A DNA stretch of 64,000 bases from an uncultured Lachnospiraceae bacterium (GTDB taxonomy: Bacteria; Bacillota; Clostridia; Lachnospirales; Lachnospiraceae). Below the pieces are notes generated by a model, which was not told the origin of the DNA, searched no databases, and was given only the letters and a program-made list of their open reading frames with translations. Position 1 is the stretch's first letter, and each line of letters opens with the position of its first letter. The position numbers and the translations under genes were made by a program. Of the stretch, positions 34,924 through 44,995 are shown in pieces. The stretch is from positions 62,001 to 126,000 of the forward strand of contig CAKNHF010000002.1 of assembly GCA_930972465.1 (NCBI GenBank), given 5' to 3'.

Positions 34924-36411
34924 TTACACACCAAGAATACCTTTTACCATATCTTTCATCTTATCTGCATCGCATTCCCTGTTGTGCCGGATCTGAGCGC
35001 TGCGTATTTCCTTAATCGCTCCGGGGATTTCCGTTCCGGAAATTCTGCTCAGCTCATCGATCAGCTCAAACTCGTCGACTGAAGCGTATTTTTCATCGAT
35101 AGCGCTCATTACACTGTGGATAAACTTATACGGACTTGCAGTGGAAGCAATAAGGCATTTTTTCTGATCTCCGCTTTCTTCTCTGTATCTTGCGCACACG
35201 CTGGAGGCCACTGCCGTGTGGGTATCCATAACGTAACCTGTCCGCTCATAGGTTGTACGAATGGCGTCTTTTGTTTCTTCCTCCGTCGCATAGCCGCCTT
35301 CGAAATCTGCAAGTTTTTCCTTCATCTCCGCTGAGATCTCATAACTTCCTTTCTCCCGGAGCTGAGTCATAAGATCCGCATTCTTCTCCGCATCCTGTCC
35401 TGCAATGGTATAGATCAGTCTCTCCAGGTTACTGGAAATCAGGATATCCATGGACGGAGATGAAGTGAGGATAAACTCTCTGTTCCTGTCATACACACCG
35501 GTCCGGAAGAAATCGAAGAGGACTTTGTTCTCATTGGAAGCGCAGATCAGTTTTGCAATCGGAACTCCCATCTGCTTCGCATAATACGCCGCAAGAATGT
35601 TTCCGAAATTTCCGGTCGGAACTGTCACATTGATTTCTTCGCCGGCGGAAATCTCTTCATTCTGGAGCAGTTTTGCGTAAGCGTACACATAGTAGACAAC
35701 CTGAGGCACAAGACGTCCGATATTAATTGAATTTGCCGAAGAAAACTGGTATCCGGCTCCTGCAAGTTCACGTCCAAGCTCCCTGTCTTCAAACAGCGCT
35801 TTCACACCGCTCTGCGCATTGTCAAAATTGCCGTGAATTGCAACAACCGCCGTGTTATCTCCTTTCTGTGTCACCATCTGAAGTTCCTGTACTCTGCTGA
35901 CGCCTCCCTTGGGATAGAAAACAATAATCTTTGTCCCCGGCACATCTGCAAATCCGGCGAGAGCCGCCTTTCCCGTATCGCCCGATGTGGCGGTAAGAAT
36001 CACGATCTCGTTGGTCACATTGTTTTTCTTCGCCGCAGTCGTAAGAAGGTGTGGAAGGATAGACAGAGCCATATCCTTAAATGCGATAGTCGCACCGTGG
36101 AACAATTCCAGATGATATACATCCCCCACCTTAACCAGGGGTGCAATAATTTCGGTATCAAACTTTGAATCATAGGCACTGTTGATGCAGTGCTTCAGTT
36201 CTTCCTCCGTAAAATCGGTCAGGAACTGTTTCATCACAGCGTATGCGGTTTCCTGGTATGACATTTCTTTCAGTTCGTCCATCGTCGCATCCAGCTTCGG
36301 AATATATTCCGGGACAAACAATCCCCCATCGTCCGCAAGGCCCTTCAGAATCGCCTCAGATGCAGTTACTGCTCCTTCTTTGCTTCTTGTACTTTTGTAT
36401 AATAGATTCAT
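34924..36411 (-). CDS. thrC: Threonine synthase
   Basis: This 495-residue pyridoxal-phosphate enzyme converts O-phosphohomoserine to threonine. Landmarks are the N-terminal YKSTRSKEGAVTASEAI, the PLP lysine in HGATIAFKDMALS, the phosphate-binding VPTGNFGNILAAYYAKQMG and the TATSGDTGKAAL segment. The start is placed at 36411 (MNLLYKSTRSK) with GAGGG upstream. The promoter at 36452-36481 has an extended -10. The product fits the aspartate pathway represented by asd at 39.8-40.9 kb. Confidence 0.96.
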   Translation of the reverse strand: MNLLYKSTRSKEGAVTASEAILKGLADDGGLFVPEYIPKLDATMDELKEMSYQETAYAVMKQFLTDFTEEELKHCINSAYDSKFDTEIIAPLVKVGDVYHLELFHGATIAFKDMALSILPHLLTTAAKKNNVTNEIVILTATSGDTGKAALAGFADVPGTKIIVFYPKGGVSRVQELQMVTQKGDNTAVVAIHGNFDNAQSGVKALFEDRELGRELAGAGYQFSSANSINIGRLVPQVVYYVYAYAKLLQNEEISAGEEINVTVPTGNFGNILAAYYAKQMGVPIAKLICASNENKVLFDFFRTGVYDRNREFILTSSPSMDILISSNLERLIYTIAGQDAEKNADLMTQLREKGSYEISAEMKEKLADFEGGYATEEETKDAIRTTYERTGYVMDTHTAVASSVCARYREESGDQKKCLIASTASPYKFIHSVMSAIDEKYASVDEFELIDELSRISGTEIPGAIKEIRSAQIRHNRECDADKMKDMVKGILGV

Positions 36412-36451
36412 TTTTCTGCCCTCTTTTTCTTTCAACGGTTTACTGTTCTGA

Positions 36452-36481
36452 ATTATAGCATAACTGATATCTTTCGCGCAA
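36452..36481 (-). promoter_or_regulatory. Promoter of thrC
   Basis: On the minus strand TTGCGC (36481-36476) and the extended -10 TGCTATAAT (TATAAT at 36457-36452) are separated by 18 bases. Confidence 0.6.
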
Positions 36482-36531
36482 CCTCACATCCCCGTTCATG
36501 TCGCTGCCGTCCTCATGAAAGAATGATTTCG

Positions 36532-37818
36532 TCACCCTCTGCTCCGCTTCAGGAAGATGGAAAGGAACCCGCATACGGCCATGAGCACGGGATATATCAG
36601 GTACGGAATAATCTCAAACGGAGTCAGCGCGGTCAGAGTCGCGGCTGACAGAAGCTGGGCCCCGTAGGGGATCAGTCCCTGCCCCACCGATGTATAGATA
36701 TCCAGCATGGAGGCCGACCGCTTCGGATCCACACCGTAGTCGTCGCTGATCTCTTTTGCAATTGGGCCCGCCATCACAATCGCAACGGTATTGTTCGCAG
36801 TACATAAATCCACAAACAAAGCCAGAAGCGCAATTCCTGCCTCCGCCCCCTTCTTTCCTCTGATCCTGCTTTTAATCAGATTCAGAATAAACTGGATCCC
36901 GCCATATTCTCTGACCAGTGACACGATACAGGCAACAATGATGGAAATAACCGTGATATCATACATGGAAGTCACGCCGTCTCCCACTACTGTGAACATC
37001 TCAGACAGCAGGATATTGCCCGATGCCACGCCCACGATCAGAGAGATCACGATTCCGCTCACCAGCACGAGGAACACATTGATTCCGATCAGCGCACCGA
37101 TGAGCACCACCAGGTAAGGCACCACTTCCCACAGGTTATACTCCAGCGCCTCACTTATCCTGTAGTTTACATCTCTTGTAATAAACCAGAAGTAGATGAT
37201 CGTGATAACCGCGGCCGGAAGCACGATCAGGAAATTCGCCTTGAACTTGTCCCTCATCTCGCACCCCTGGGTCTTTACCGCCGCAATCGTAGTGTCTGAT
37301 ATCATGGACAGATTGTCTCCGAACATAGCGCCGCACACCACCGCTGCAATACATATTCCCATGGAGAATCCGGTCTTTTCACTGATTCCCACGGCAATCG
37401 GCGCCAGTGCCGCGATGGTTCCCATGGATGTTCCCATAGATACCGAAATAAAACATCCTATAATGAACAGTCCTGCCACCGCAAAATGTGCCGGAATGAG
37501 CGACAATCCCAGATTCACCGTGCTGTCTACCCCGCCTGCTGCCGTCACCGCACCGGAGAATCCCCCTGCGCTCAGAAAAATGAGACTCATCGTAATGATA
37601 TTCTCTTCCCCTACACCTTTCGCTATCACCCTGATCTTATCGTCAAATTTCAGTTCCCGGTTCTGGAAAAACGCCACAAACAGCGCGATCAGGAACGCAA
37701 CGATGGCAGGCATCGCATAAAAATCCCCAAAAACAATCCCTGACCCCAGAAAAATGACCAGAAATACTCCGATCGGAAGAAGGGCGATCGCCCTCCCACT
37801 TTCATTCACTTTTTCCAT
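36532..37818 (-). CDS. nhaC: NhaC-family sodium/proton antiporter
   Basis: This 428-residue protein has about eleven membrane helices of the ion transporter superfamily. Landmarks are GTSMGTIAALAPIAVGISEKTG, the helix break GAMFGDNLSMISDTTIAAVKTQGCEMRDK (seen in pieces) and the late TANNTVAIVMAGPIAKEI. NhaC-type proteins exchange sodium for protons, and some members exchange amino or organic acids. The RBS GAGAGG stands before MEKVNESG. It is separated from leuD by a palindromic repeat and a terminator, so it is an independent unit. Confidence 0.85.
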   Translation of the reverse strand: MEKVNESGRAIALLPIGVFLVIFLGSGIVFGDFYAMPAIVAFLIALFVAFFQNRELKFDDKIRVIAKGVGEENIITMSLIFLSAGGFSGAVTAAGGVDSTVNLGLSLIPAHFAVAGLFIIGCFISVSMGTSMGTIAALAPIAVGISEKTGFSMGICIAAVVCGAMFGDNLSMISDTTIAAVKTQGCEMRDKFKANFLIVLPAAVITIIYFWFITRDVNYRISEALEYNLWEVVPYLVVLIGALIGINVFLVLVSGIVISLIVGVASGNILLSEMFTVVGDGVTSMYDITVISIIVACIVSLVREYGGIQFILNLIKSRIRGKKGAEAGIALLALFVDLCTANNTVAIVMAGPIAKEISDDYGVDPKRSASMLDIYTSVGQGLIPYGAQLLSAATLTALTPFEIIPYLIYPVLMAVCGFLSIFLKRSRG

Positions 37819-37847
37819 AGATTAATCCTCTCTTTTATCGATTTCAA

Positions 37848-37868
37848 CAAAGGGGTCAGGCCCCTTTG
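37848..37868. repeat. GGGG-CAGG-CCCC palindrome, single unit
   Basis: Arms CAAAGGGG and CCCCTTTG (37848-37855, 37861-37868) flank the loop TCAGG and are followed by CACCGTTTTCAGAAT (37871-37885). The same arms and tail, with the reverse loop CCTGA, occur at 39770-39810. Confidence 0.8.
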
Positions 37869-37892
37869 CTCACCGTTTTCAGAATATTCAAA

Positions 37893-37928
37893 AAAGGATG
37901 CTGCAAAACTCAGCCTGCAGCATCCTTT
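37893..37928 (-). terminator. Terminator of leuCD
   Basis: Thirteen-base perfect arms (37893-37905 and 37916-37928) downstream of leuD; the outer A-run gives T residues on the minus strand. Confidence 0.8.
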
Positions 37929-37951
37929 GTCTCACAATTTTAATCAATGTT

Positions 37952-38443
37952 TTATTTTTTCTTACTGTTTGTGTAATTCACAAGTCCGCCTGCCGCAATC
38001 AGTTTCTGCATGAATTCCGGAAACGCCTGTCCCTGAAATTCCATGTTCTTTGTCCGATCATAGATCTTTCCGCTGTCAAAATCCACTTCCACTTCATCGC
38101 CGGCTTCGATATTCTTTGCCGCTTCCGGACATTCAATGATCGGAAGCCCGATGTTGATGGCATTGCGGTAGAAGATCCTGGCAAATGTCTCTGCAATAAT
38201 ACAGCTCACTCCTGCCGTCTTCAGGCAGAGCGGCGCATGCTCTCTGGAAGAGCCACAGCCGAAATTTTTATTCGCAACGATCATATCGCCCGGCTGTACC
38301 TTTTTGACAAAGTCCGGATCAATATCAGCCATTGCATGGCTGGCAAGTTCCTGAGCGTCAAATGAGTTCAGGTATCTTGCAGGGATGATCACGTCTGTAT
38401 CTACATTGTCTCCATATTTAAAAACATGTCCCTTTGCTCTCAT
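37952..38443 (-). CDS. leuD: 3-isopropylmalate dehydratase, small subunit
   Basis: This 163-residue subunit carries the swivelling domain of isopropylmalate isomerase in leucine biosynthesis. The start is [26 protein letters not shown], seen as [17 protein letters not shown] from residue 9, and the [16 protein letters not shown] loop is diagnostic. The form is the short, archaeal/clostridial type. It overlaps the leuC stop by four bases, so the two subunits are made together. Confidence 0.96.
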   Translation of the reverse strand: MRAKGHVFKYGDNVDTDVIIPARYLNSFDAQELASHAMADIDPDFVKKVQPGDMIVANKNFGCGSSREHAPLCLKTAGVSCIIAETFARIFYRNAINIGLPIIECPEAAKNIEAGDEVEVDFDSGKIYDRTKNMEFQGQAFPEFMQKLIAAGGLVNYTNSKKK

Positions 38444-39717
38444 TTCGCCTCACCTACTTTCTCCGGATTTGCAATATATCCTGCAATAGCACTTGCCGCC
38501 GCAACTTCCGGCGATGCAAGATAGATCAGAGAATCCACATGTCCCATACGGCCGACAAAGTTTCTGTTCGTGGTGGACACACATTTCTCTCCTGCCGCCA
38601 TGACGCCCATGTGTCCGCCCATACACGGGCCGCAGCTCGGCGTGTTGACCGCGCAGCCAGCGTCCACGAAAATTTCCAGAAGCCCTTCTTCAATACACTG
38701 CTTATAAATCTTCTGCGTCGCCGGAATGACCATGACACGTACATCCGGGTGTACCGTATGTCCTTTCAGGATGGCAGCTGCTTTCCTCATATCCTCCATA
38801 CGGCCGTTGGTGCAGGATCCGATGACAACCTGATCGATCTTGATCGGCTCCATCGCTTCCACTTCATCGATGGTCTTCGCATTTCCCGGAAGATGAGGGA
38901 ATGCCACAGTCGGACGTACCTCAGAGAGATCGATATTGATCACTTCATCATACTGCGCGTCGTCGTCCGCCTCATAGATCGTGTACGGTTTCTTTGAATG
39001 TTCTTTCATGTAAGCTTCCGCTTTTTCATCCACAGGGAAGATCCCGTTCTTCGCGCCTGCTTCAATCGCCATGTTTGCCATCGTAAAGCGGTCATCCATG
39101 GACAGGTTTGCGATGCCGTCCCCCGTGAACTCCATGGATTTATACAGAGCGCCGTCCACGCCGATCTTTCCGATGATATGGATAATGATATCTTTTCCGC
39201 TCACATATTTTCCCGGCTTTCCGGTCAGGACGAATTTGATCGCGCTGGGCACCTTGAACCAGATCTCTCCGGTTGCCATACCTGTCGCCACATCCGTCGT
39301 TCCCATCCCTGTGGAAAATGCTCCCAGAGCTCCGTATGTACACGTATGAGAGTCTGCGCCGATGATACACTCTCCCGCCACGACAACCCCTGCCTCCGGA
39401 AGGATCGCATGCTCCACACCGGATTTTCCCTGCTCAAAGTACCATGTCAGTCCCTGCTCCTTCGCATATTCACGGATCGCCTTGGAGTTCTCCGCGGATT
39501 TGATATCTTTGTTCGGAGTGAAATGATCCGGCACGAACACGACCTTGTCCTTGTCAAATACATGATCCGACATCTGTTTGATGATGGGTAAAGCCATCGG
39601 TCCGGTAATGTCATTTGCCATGACCACATCAAGCTTTGCCTCGATAAGCTGACCCGCCTCAACAGAATCCAGTCCCGCATGAGCAGCCAGTATCTTCTGT
39701 GTCATTGTCATTCCCAT
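38440..39717 (-). CDS. leuC: 3-isopropylmalate dehydratase, large subunit
   Basis: This 425-residue aconitase-family subunit binds a [4Fe-4S] cluster. The cluster cysteines appear in VIGSCTNGR and [11 protein letters not shown], and [20 protein letters not shown] is a family landmark. It interconverts 2- and 3-isopropylmalate with LeuD. The length and sequence match the HacA/LeuC type of archaea and Clostridia rather than the 466-residue enterobacterial form. A strong AGGAGG precedes the start. leuA and leuB are not in the window. Confidence 0.96.
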   Translation of the reverse strand: MGMTMTQKILAAHAGLDSVEAGQLIEAKLDVVMANDITGPMALPIIKQMSDHVFDKDKVVFVPDHFTPNKDIKSAENSKAIREYAKEQGLTWYFEQGKSGVEHAILPEAGVVVAGECIIGADSHTCTYGALGAFSTGMGTTDVATGMATGEIWFKVPSAIKFVLTGKPGKYVSGKDIIIHIIGKIGVDGALYKSMEFTGDGIANLSMDDRFTMANMAIEAGAKNGIFPVDEKAEAYMKEHSKKPYTIYEADDDAQYDEVINIDLSEVRPTVAFPHLPGNAKTIDEVEAMEPIKIDQVVIGSCTNGRMEDMRKAAAILKGHTVHPDVRVMVIPATQKIYKQCIEEGLLEIFVDAGCAVNTPSCGPCMGGHMGVMAAGEKCVSTTNRNFVGRMGHVDSLIYLASPEVAAASAIAGYIANPEKVGEAK

Positions 39718-39769
39718 TGGAATCAGCCTCCTTTTATATTAATGATATAACCATTGTCTGACAATTCTG

Positions 39770-39810
39770 TTCAAAGGGGCCTGACCCCTTTGAACACCGT
39801 TTTCAGAATT
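39770..39810. repeat. GGGG-CAGG-CCCC palindrome, single unit with tail
   Basis: Arms TTCAAAGGGG and CCCCTTTGAA (39770-39779, 39785-39794) flank the loop CCTGA and are followed by CACCGTTTTCAGAAT. It sits between asd and leuC and, with the T-run after it, could end a transcript in the plus direction. Confidence 0.8.
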
Positions 39811-39813
39811 TTT

Positions 39814-40899
39814 TTACTTTTTTGCAATATATCCTTTCGCAGTCAGTGCCTCTGCGCACAGCACAGCTCCGCCGGCTGCGCCTCTGACTGTATTGTGGGA
39901 AAGACCGATGAACTTATAGTCAAACATCGTATCCTCTCTCAGCCGGCCAATGGATATCCCCATTCCATTCTCATAATCCACATCCAGAGTTACCTGGGGA
40001 CGATTGTCATCCTCCAGATACTGGATGAACTGCTTCGGTGCGCTGGGAAGTCCCGCCTCCTGCGGGAATCCTTTGAAGTTCACAAGTTTCTCGATGAGCT
40101 GCTCTTTCGTCGGTTTCTTCTCGAAATTGATAAATACTGCTGCCGTATGTCCGTTCAGAACCGGAACGCGTACGCACTGGCATGTGATCTTCGGAAGATC
40201 TGCCTTTACAATCTGTCCGTTCTCCACTTTTCCGAGTACACGCAGCGGCTCCTGCTCACTCTTCTCTTCCTCGCCGCCAATGTAGGGAATAATGTTCCCT
40301 TCCATTTCCGGCCAGTCTTTGAAAGTCTTTCCTGCACCGGAGATTGCCTGGTATGTTGTAACGACCAGCTCTTTCGGTCCGAATTCCTTCCATGCTGCAA
40401 GGCAGGGCGCATAGCTCTGGATCGAGCAGTTCGGCTTTACTGCAATGAATCCTCGTGTTGTTCCAAGACGTTTCTTCTGATCCGAAATCACATCGAAATG
40501 ATCCGCGTTAATCTCCGGTACGACCATCGGCACGTCCGGTGTCCAGCGGTGCGCGCTGTTGTTGGACACAACCGGTGTCTCTGTCTTTGCATAAGCTTCC
40601 TCGATCGCCTTGATCTCCTCTTTTGTCATGTCCACTGCGCTGAACACGAAATCAACTGTGGAGGCAACCTTCTCTACTTCATTGACGTTGAGGACAACAA
40701 GCTTTTTCACCGCCTCCGGCATGGGAGTCGTCATTTTCCAGCGTCCTCCTACCGCTTCCTCATATGTTTTTCCAGCGGAACGCGGACTCGCGGCCACTGA
40801 CACAACTTCAAACCACGGATGGTTCTCGAGCAGTGAAATAAATCTCTGCCCTACCATTCCTGTCGCACCAAGAATACCAACTCTTAATTTCTGATCCAT
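39814..40899 (-). CDS. asd: Aspartate-semialdehyde dehydrogenase
   Basis: This 361-residue enzyme reduces aspartyl phosphate to aspartate semialdehyde with NADPH, feeding lysine, threonine and methionine synthesis. The nucleotide-binding GILGATGMVGQRF is at residues 9-21, the catalytic cysteine is in VKPNCSIQSYAP, and the later HTAAVF histidine is in place. The sequence is of the archaeal/fungal-like type (LysC-independent 350-360 residue form). An AGGAG site precedes the start. It lies between argH and leuC on the same strand. Confidence 0.95.
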   Translation of the reverse strand: MDQKLRVGILGATGMVGQRFISLLENHPWFEVVSVAASPRSAGKTYEEAVGGRWKMTTPMPEAVKKLVVLNVNEVEKVASTVDFVFSAVDMTKEEIKAIEEAYAKTETPVVSNNSAHRWTPDVPMVVPEINADHFDVISDQKKRLGTTRGFIAVKPNCSIQSYAPCLAAWKEFGPKELVVTTYQAISGAGKTFKDWPEMEGNIIPYIGGEEEKSEQEPLRVLGKVENGQIVKADLPKITCQCVRVPVLNGHTAAVFINFEKKPTKEQLIEKLVNFKGFPQEAGLPSAPKQFIQYLEDDNRPQVTLDVDYENGMGISIGRLREDTMFDYKFIGLSHNTVRGAAGGAVLCAEALTAKGYIAKK

Positions 40900-40981
40900 T
40901 TTATTTCTCCTTTTCCATACGTATTTTTATCTTCCGATACATCTGTTTCACATTGCCGAACTTACAAACCAGTATCCCACA

Positions 40982-42361
40982 TCACTCAGCCGCAAGATAG
41001 GCTTCCTCCGCAGCGATCACTTTTTCCATTGCCGCTTTTCCCGGAGCGCCAATCGTGTTCCTTGTCTCCACACATGTCTTCATGCTGATCGCATCATAAA
41101 TGTCTTCCTCAAACACCGGTGAGATCGCCTTGAACTCGTCCAGCGTCATATCGTCCAGCGCGATCTTCTTCTCCAGGCAGTACAGCACCAGCCTTCCCAC
41201 GATACCGTGCGCATCCCGGAATGGAACACCGTGGTTCACGAGATAATCCGCCGCGTCCGTGGCATTGGTAAATCCATGCTTCGCGCTCTCCTCCATCCGT
41301 TCCTTATTGAACTTCATGGTCTTAAGCATTCCCGTAAACAGCGCCAGACATCCCTTTGTCGTGTCAATGGCGTCGAAAACAAACTCCTTATCCTCCTGCA
41401 TATCTTTATTATATGCCAGGGGCAGTCCCTTCATCGTAGTGAGCAGAGACATAAGCGCGCCGTAGACTCTTCCCGTCTTTCCTCTCACAAGCTCCGCGAT
41501 ATCCGGGTTCTTCTTCTGGGGCATGATGCTGCTTCCCGTACTGTAGGCGTCGTCGATCTCTACAAACTTGTATTCATTCGTATTCCAGATGATGACTTCC
41601 TCCGAGAAACGGCTCAGATGCATCATCACCGTGGACATGGCTGACAGCAGTTCGATCAGATAATCCCTGTCCGATACAGAATCCATGCTGTTCAGAGTAG
41701 GTCCGTCAAACTCCAGAAGCTCTGCCGTGTATTCCCGGTCCAGAGGATAGGTCGTCCCTGCCAGAGCGCCGGATCCCAGCGGGCAGTAATTCATTCTCTT
41801 ATAAATATCCTTCATCCGGGATCTGTCGCGCTTGAACATCTCAAAATAGGCTCCCATGTGGTGAGCCAGTGTGATCGGCTGCGCCTTCTGAAGATGAGTG
41901 AAACCGGGCATATAGGTCTCCACATTCTCTTTCATCAGCTTCAGCAGGACTTCCAGCAGTTCTTTGAGCAGTCCGTCCAACTCCAGGATCTCATCCCGGG
42001 TATACAGCTTCATATCAAGAGCCACCTGGTCGTTTCTGCTCCGCCCGGTGTGAAGCTTTTTCCCTGCATCTCCGATCCGGTCGATCAGGTTCGCCTCCAC
42101 AAAACTGTGGATGTCTTCATATTCATCTGTAATCTCCAGGCTTCCGTTCTCCACATCCCTCAGAATGCCGTTCAGCCCGTCTGTGATCTTTTCTTTCTCT
42201 TCCTCCGTCAGGATGCCCTGTTTCGCCAGCATGGTCACATGGGCGATGCTGCCCCGGATATCCTGTCTGTAAAAACGTTTGTCAAAAGAGATAGAAGCAT
42301 TGAAATTATATACCAGCTTGTCCGTTTCCTTTGTAAAACGGCCGCCCCATAACTGTGCCAT
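40982..42361 (-). CDS. argH: Argininosuccinate lyase
   Basis: This 459-residue member of the fumarase/aspartase superfamily splits argininosuccinate into arginine and fumarate. It begins with [14 protein letters not shown], has [13 protein letters not shown] and carries the family signature [13 protein letters not shown] homotetramer with composite active sites is expected. The gene follows queH by 80 bases; no other arginine genes are in the window, so the neighbours are unrelated by pathway. Confidence 0.97.
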   Translation of the reverse strand: MAQLWGGRFTKETDKLVYNFNASISFDKRFYRQDIRGSIAHVTMLAKQGILTEEEKEKITDGLNGILRDVENGSLEITDEYEDIHSFVEANLIDRIGDAGKKLHTGRSRNDQVALDMKLYTRDEILELDGLLKELLEVLLKLMKENVETYMPGFTHLQKAQPITLAHHMGAYFEMFKRDRSRMKDIYKRMNYCPLGSGALAGTTYPLDREYTAELLEFDGPTLNSMDSVSDRDYLIELLSAMSTVMMHLSRFSEEVIIWNTNEYKFVEIDDAYSTGSSIMPQKKNPDIAELVRGKTGRVYGALMSLLTTMKGLPLAYNKDMQEDKEFVFDAIDTTKGCLALFTGMLKTMKFNKERMEESAKHGFTNATDAADYLVNHGVPFRDAHGIVGRLVLYCLEKKIALDDMTLDEFKAISPVFEEDIYDAISMKTCVETRNTIGAPGKAAMEKVIAAEEAYLAAE

Positions 42362-42440
42362 TTCTGTCTCCTCATTCCTTTCGCTGTTGCATTTTCTCCT
42401 AAGTTTATCACACTAAAGTGTGAAATGTCTACCATAAATA

Positions 42441-43115
42441 TCAAACATATGAAGAAAACACCTGATTTTCCCGTTCCTTTTCCTGTTTTTCCCTCTTCCG
42501 CTGCGCCAGAGAGAACTCACAGCCGCAGTAATCCTGACGGTACAAGCCGTACTCCGCCGAAAGTTCCGTAGACCGCTTATAACCGTTCTTCTTTTTAAAA
42601 TCAGACACCAGATAAGGCACTCCCACCTGCTCGCCCAGACGGATCCCAATCTCGTTTAATTTCTGTGCATTCTTCAGCGGGCTGATGCTGAGCGTGGTGG
42701 TAAAGTAATCAAATCCTCCTTCCGCCGCCATCTGCGCCGCCTCAGAAAGACGGAGTTCATAACACTTCATACATCTTGCGCCGCCCTCTTTCAGGTGTTC
42801 CATTCCCGCTGTCGTCTCATAAAACCTTTCCTTATCATAGGAACCGCCCAGAAACGAAACCGGATGCCGGAATTTCATCTTCCCGATCAGTTCCTGCTGC
42901 TCCTCGATCCGTTTCTCATATTCACTTTCGGGATAAATGTTCGGATTATAATAAAACACCGTGATCTCAAAATATTCCGACAGGTATTCCAGCACATAAC
43001 TGCTGCACGGAGCACAGCAGCTGTGGAGCAGCAGCGATGGGACTTTATTTTCTTTCTGAATCCGGTCCAGAATCTTATCCAGTTCCTTCTGATAGTTTAC
43101 TTTCTGTACATTCAT
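42441..43115 (-). CDS. queH: Epoxyqueuosine reductase QueH
   Basis: This 224-residue iron-sulfur protein completes queuosine formation by reducing epoxyqueuosine in tRNA. The cysteines of the cluster and metal sites are at LLHSCCAPCSSYVLEYL (CC and C) and in the C-terminal YRQDYCGCEFS, with a third pair in GARCMKCYELRL. It is an alternative to the cobalamin-dependent QueG, which suits an organism that obtains queuine or preQ1 from outside; QueA is encoded at 23.5-24.5 kb. The start at 43115 follows AGGAGA. Confidence 0.94.
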   Translation of the reverse strand: MNVQKVNYQKELDKILDRIQKENKVPSLLLHSCCAPCSSYVLEYLSEYFEITVFYYNPNIYPESEYEKRIEEQQELIGKMKFRHPVSFLGGSYDKERFYETTAGMEHLKEGGARCMKCYELRLSEAAQMAAEGGFDYFTTTLSISPLKNAQKLNEIGIRLGEQVGVPYLVSDFKKKNGYKRSTELSAEYGLYRQDYCGCEFSLAQRKREKQEKERENQVFSSYV

Positions 43116-43362
43116 AGAAATGTCTCCTGTTTCTCACACACTACTTTTTTCTCTGTATTATCCTATATTTTAATCAGTTTTGCTCATCCGTCAAGTCAGA
43201 GTCCCCCAGTGCACAGTCTTCTCCCTGTGCATATTTTTCCCGCACACGATTCCGCTGTACATGATTGTATCTGTCCCGGACTTTTCGCGCCATGTCCTTC
43301 CGCCGCACAGTTCTCATATTTTTTCATACATTAACTATATACCACAGAACAGGAGTGAACAC

Positions 43363-44130
43363 ATGAACCCAATACTGGAATTAAAAAATATATCCTATTC
43401 CTACCACACACCGGAGGGGGAAACGCAGGCACTGTCCGACATTACATTTTCCCTGTCACCCGGAGAATTCACAGCCGTCGTGGGACCTTCGGGCTGTGGG
43501 AAATCCACACTGCTCTCCCTGATTGCAGGACTGATGAGAGCAGAGTCAGGCGAGATCCTGCTGAACGGCACGCCTCTGACAGAAAACTCGTCCCGGATCG
43601 GCTATATGCTCCAGCATGACTATCTCTTCGAGTGGCGCACCGTCTACCGCAATATCATTCTGGGAGCAGAGATCAACGGCACTCTGGATGAGAAGACAAA
43701 GGAAAAGGCAGCAGAACTGTTGGAACAGTACGGCCTGGCTCAGTTTGCCCGCTCAAAGCCCTCCGAGCTGTCCGGCGGAATGCGCCAGCGGGCCGCACTG
43801 ATCCGTACCCTTCTCCTGGATCCGGAACTTCTTCTTCTGGATGAACCGTTCTCCGCTCTGGACTATCAGACACGGCTGAACGTGAGCGACGACATCGGAC
43901 AGATCATCCGGAACTCCGGCAAAACCGCTCTTCTGGTCACCCATGATCTCTCCGAGGCGGTCAGTCTGGCCGACCGGATCATCATCCTGAGCGCCAGACC
44001 CGCTACCATATCCGATATCCTGCCCGTGTCGTTTTCTCTGGAAAAAGATACTCCCCTGGGCAGACGGAACGCCCCGGAATTTAAAAATTATTTCAATAAA
44101 ATATGGAAGGAGCTGAACCAGTATGAATAA
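43363..44130 (+). CDS. ABC transporter ATPase, nitrate/sulfonate/taurine or thiamine-precursor type
   Basis: This 255-residue ATPase has Walker A GPSGCGKST, a Q-loop, the signature LSGGMRQRAALI and Walker B LLLLDEPFSAL. It belongs to the SsuB/TauB/ThiZ group. The start is placed at 43363 (MNPILELKNISYSY), with AGGAG upstream; an upstream in-frame extension is not real. The permease starts eight bases before its stop. No substrate-binding protein gene lies beside the pair, which is unusual for an importer of this kind, and no riboswitch is visible upstream. The substrate is therefore open. Confidence 0.88.
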   Translation: MNPILELKNISYSYHTPEGETQALSDITFSLSPGEFTAVVGPSGCGKSTLLSLIAGLMRAESGEILLNGTPLTENSSRIGYMLQHDYLFEWRTVYRNIILGAEINGTLDEKTKEKAAELLEQYGLAQFARSKPSELSGGMRQRAALIRTLLLDPELLLLDEPFSALDYQTRLNVSDDIGQIIRNSGKTALLVTHDLSEAVSLADRIIILSARPATISDILPVSFSLEKDTPLGRRNAPEFKNYFNKIWKELNQYE

Positions 44131-44920
44131 AATATCAAGCGAACAGGCGATATTCCTGCGTTCTTTGAAACGGCATCGCATCACCGTCCGCATTGCCCGT
44201 GCGCTGATCCTTATTCTTTTCCTGCTCCTTTGGGAAGTCAGCTCCGATACAGGTCTCATCGACTCTTTCATCTTCAGCAGCCCTTCCAAGATCTGCATGT
44301 GCCTCCGGGAAATGGTAATGGACCGGTCCATCTTCCTTCATGTATGGGTAACCCTCTATGAGACCATTGCCAGTTTCCTCCTTGTCACACTTGTCAGTAT
44401 CCTCACTGCGGTCCTGCTGTGGTGCAGCCGCAGGCTCTCGGAAATACTGGAGCCCTATCTGGTTGTATTGAACAGCCTGCCGAAATCCGCCCTCGCCCCA
44501 TTGCTTATCGTATGGCTGGGTGCTACGCCGACCACAATCATCGTAGCCGGAATGTCTGTGGCGCTCTTCGGAAGCATTATGAACCTGTATACCAGTTTCA
44601 CCACCGTAGATCAGGAGAAGATCAAACTGATCTACACCCTCCACGGGAACCGAAGGCACGCCCTGACGAAAGTTGTTCTGCCTGGTTCCATTCCATCTAT
44701 TATAAGCAATATGAAGGTCAACATCGGATTATGTCTGGTGGGCGTAGTGATCGGAGAGTTCCTGGCAGCGAGAAATGGACTGGGATATCTGATCATCTAC
44801 TCCAGTCAGGTATTTAAGATGGATTGGCTGATCATGTCGATCCTGCTTCTGTGTATTATGGCAATGCTGCTGTATGCCGGGATCTCTCTTATTGAAAAAT
44901 TTTACAGACATAGAATATAA
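44123..44920 (+). CDS. ABC transporter permease, SsuC/ThiX type
   Basis: This 265-residue permease has six membrane helices and the EAA loop of the BPD_transp_1 family (around LYTSFTTVDQEKIKLI to LPGSIPSIISNMKVNIG). It pairs with the ATPase just upstream, with an eight-base overlap. The start ATG at 44123 lies in the upstream gene. The C-terminal sequence IGEFLAARNGLGYLI is a hallmark of SsuC/TauC proteins. The gene ends at a perfect hairpin terminator that contains its last base. Confidence 0.88.
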   Translation: MNKISSEQAIFLRSLKRHRITVRIARALILILFLLLWEVSSDTGLIDSFIFSSPSKICMCLREMVMDRSIFLHVWVTLYETIASFLLVTLVSILTAVLLWCSRRLSEILEPYLVVLNSLPKSALAPLLIVWLGATPTTIIVAGMSVALFGSIMNLYTSFTTVDQEKIKLIYTLHGNRRHALTKVVLPGSIPSIISNMKVNIGLCLVGVVIGEFLAARNGLGYLIIYSSQVFKMDWLIMSILLLCIMAMLLYAGISLIEKFYRHRI

Positions 44921-44964
44921 AAGGAACGGCTTATGGATCTGATTCTTCCATAAGCCGTTCCTTT
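44920..44964 (+). terminator. Perfect 18-bp terminator after the ABC pair
   Basis: Arms 44920-44937 and 44947-44964 are exactly complementary (AAAGGAACGGCTTATGGA and its complement), with a nine-base loop and a CTTT tail. It may serve both this operon and the convergent galactanase gene. Confidence 0.85.
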
Positions 44965-44995
44965 CCTGACTTGTCAAATATTACTTATCCTGGCC

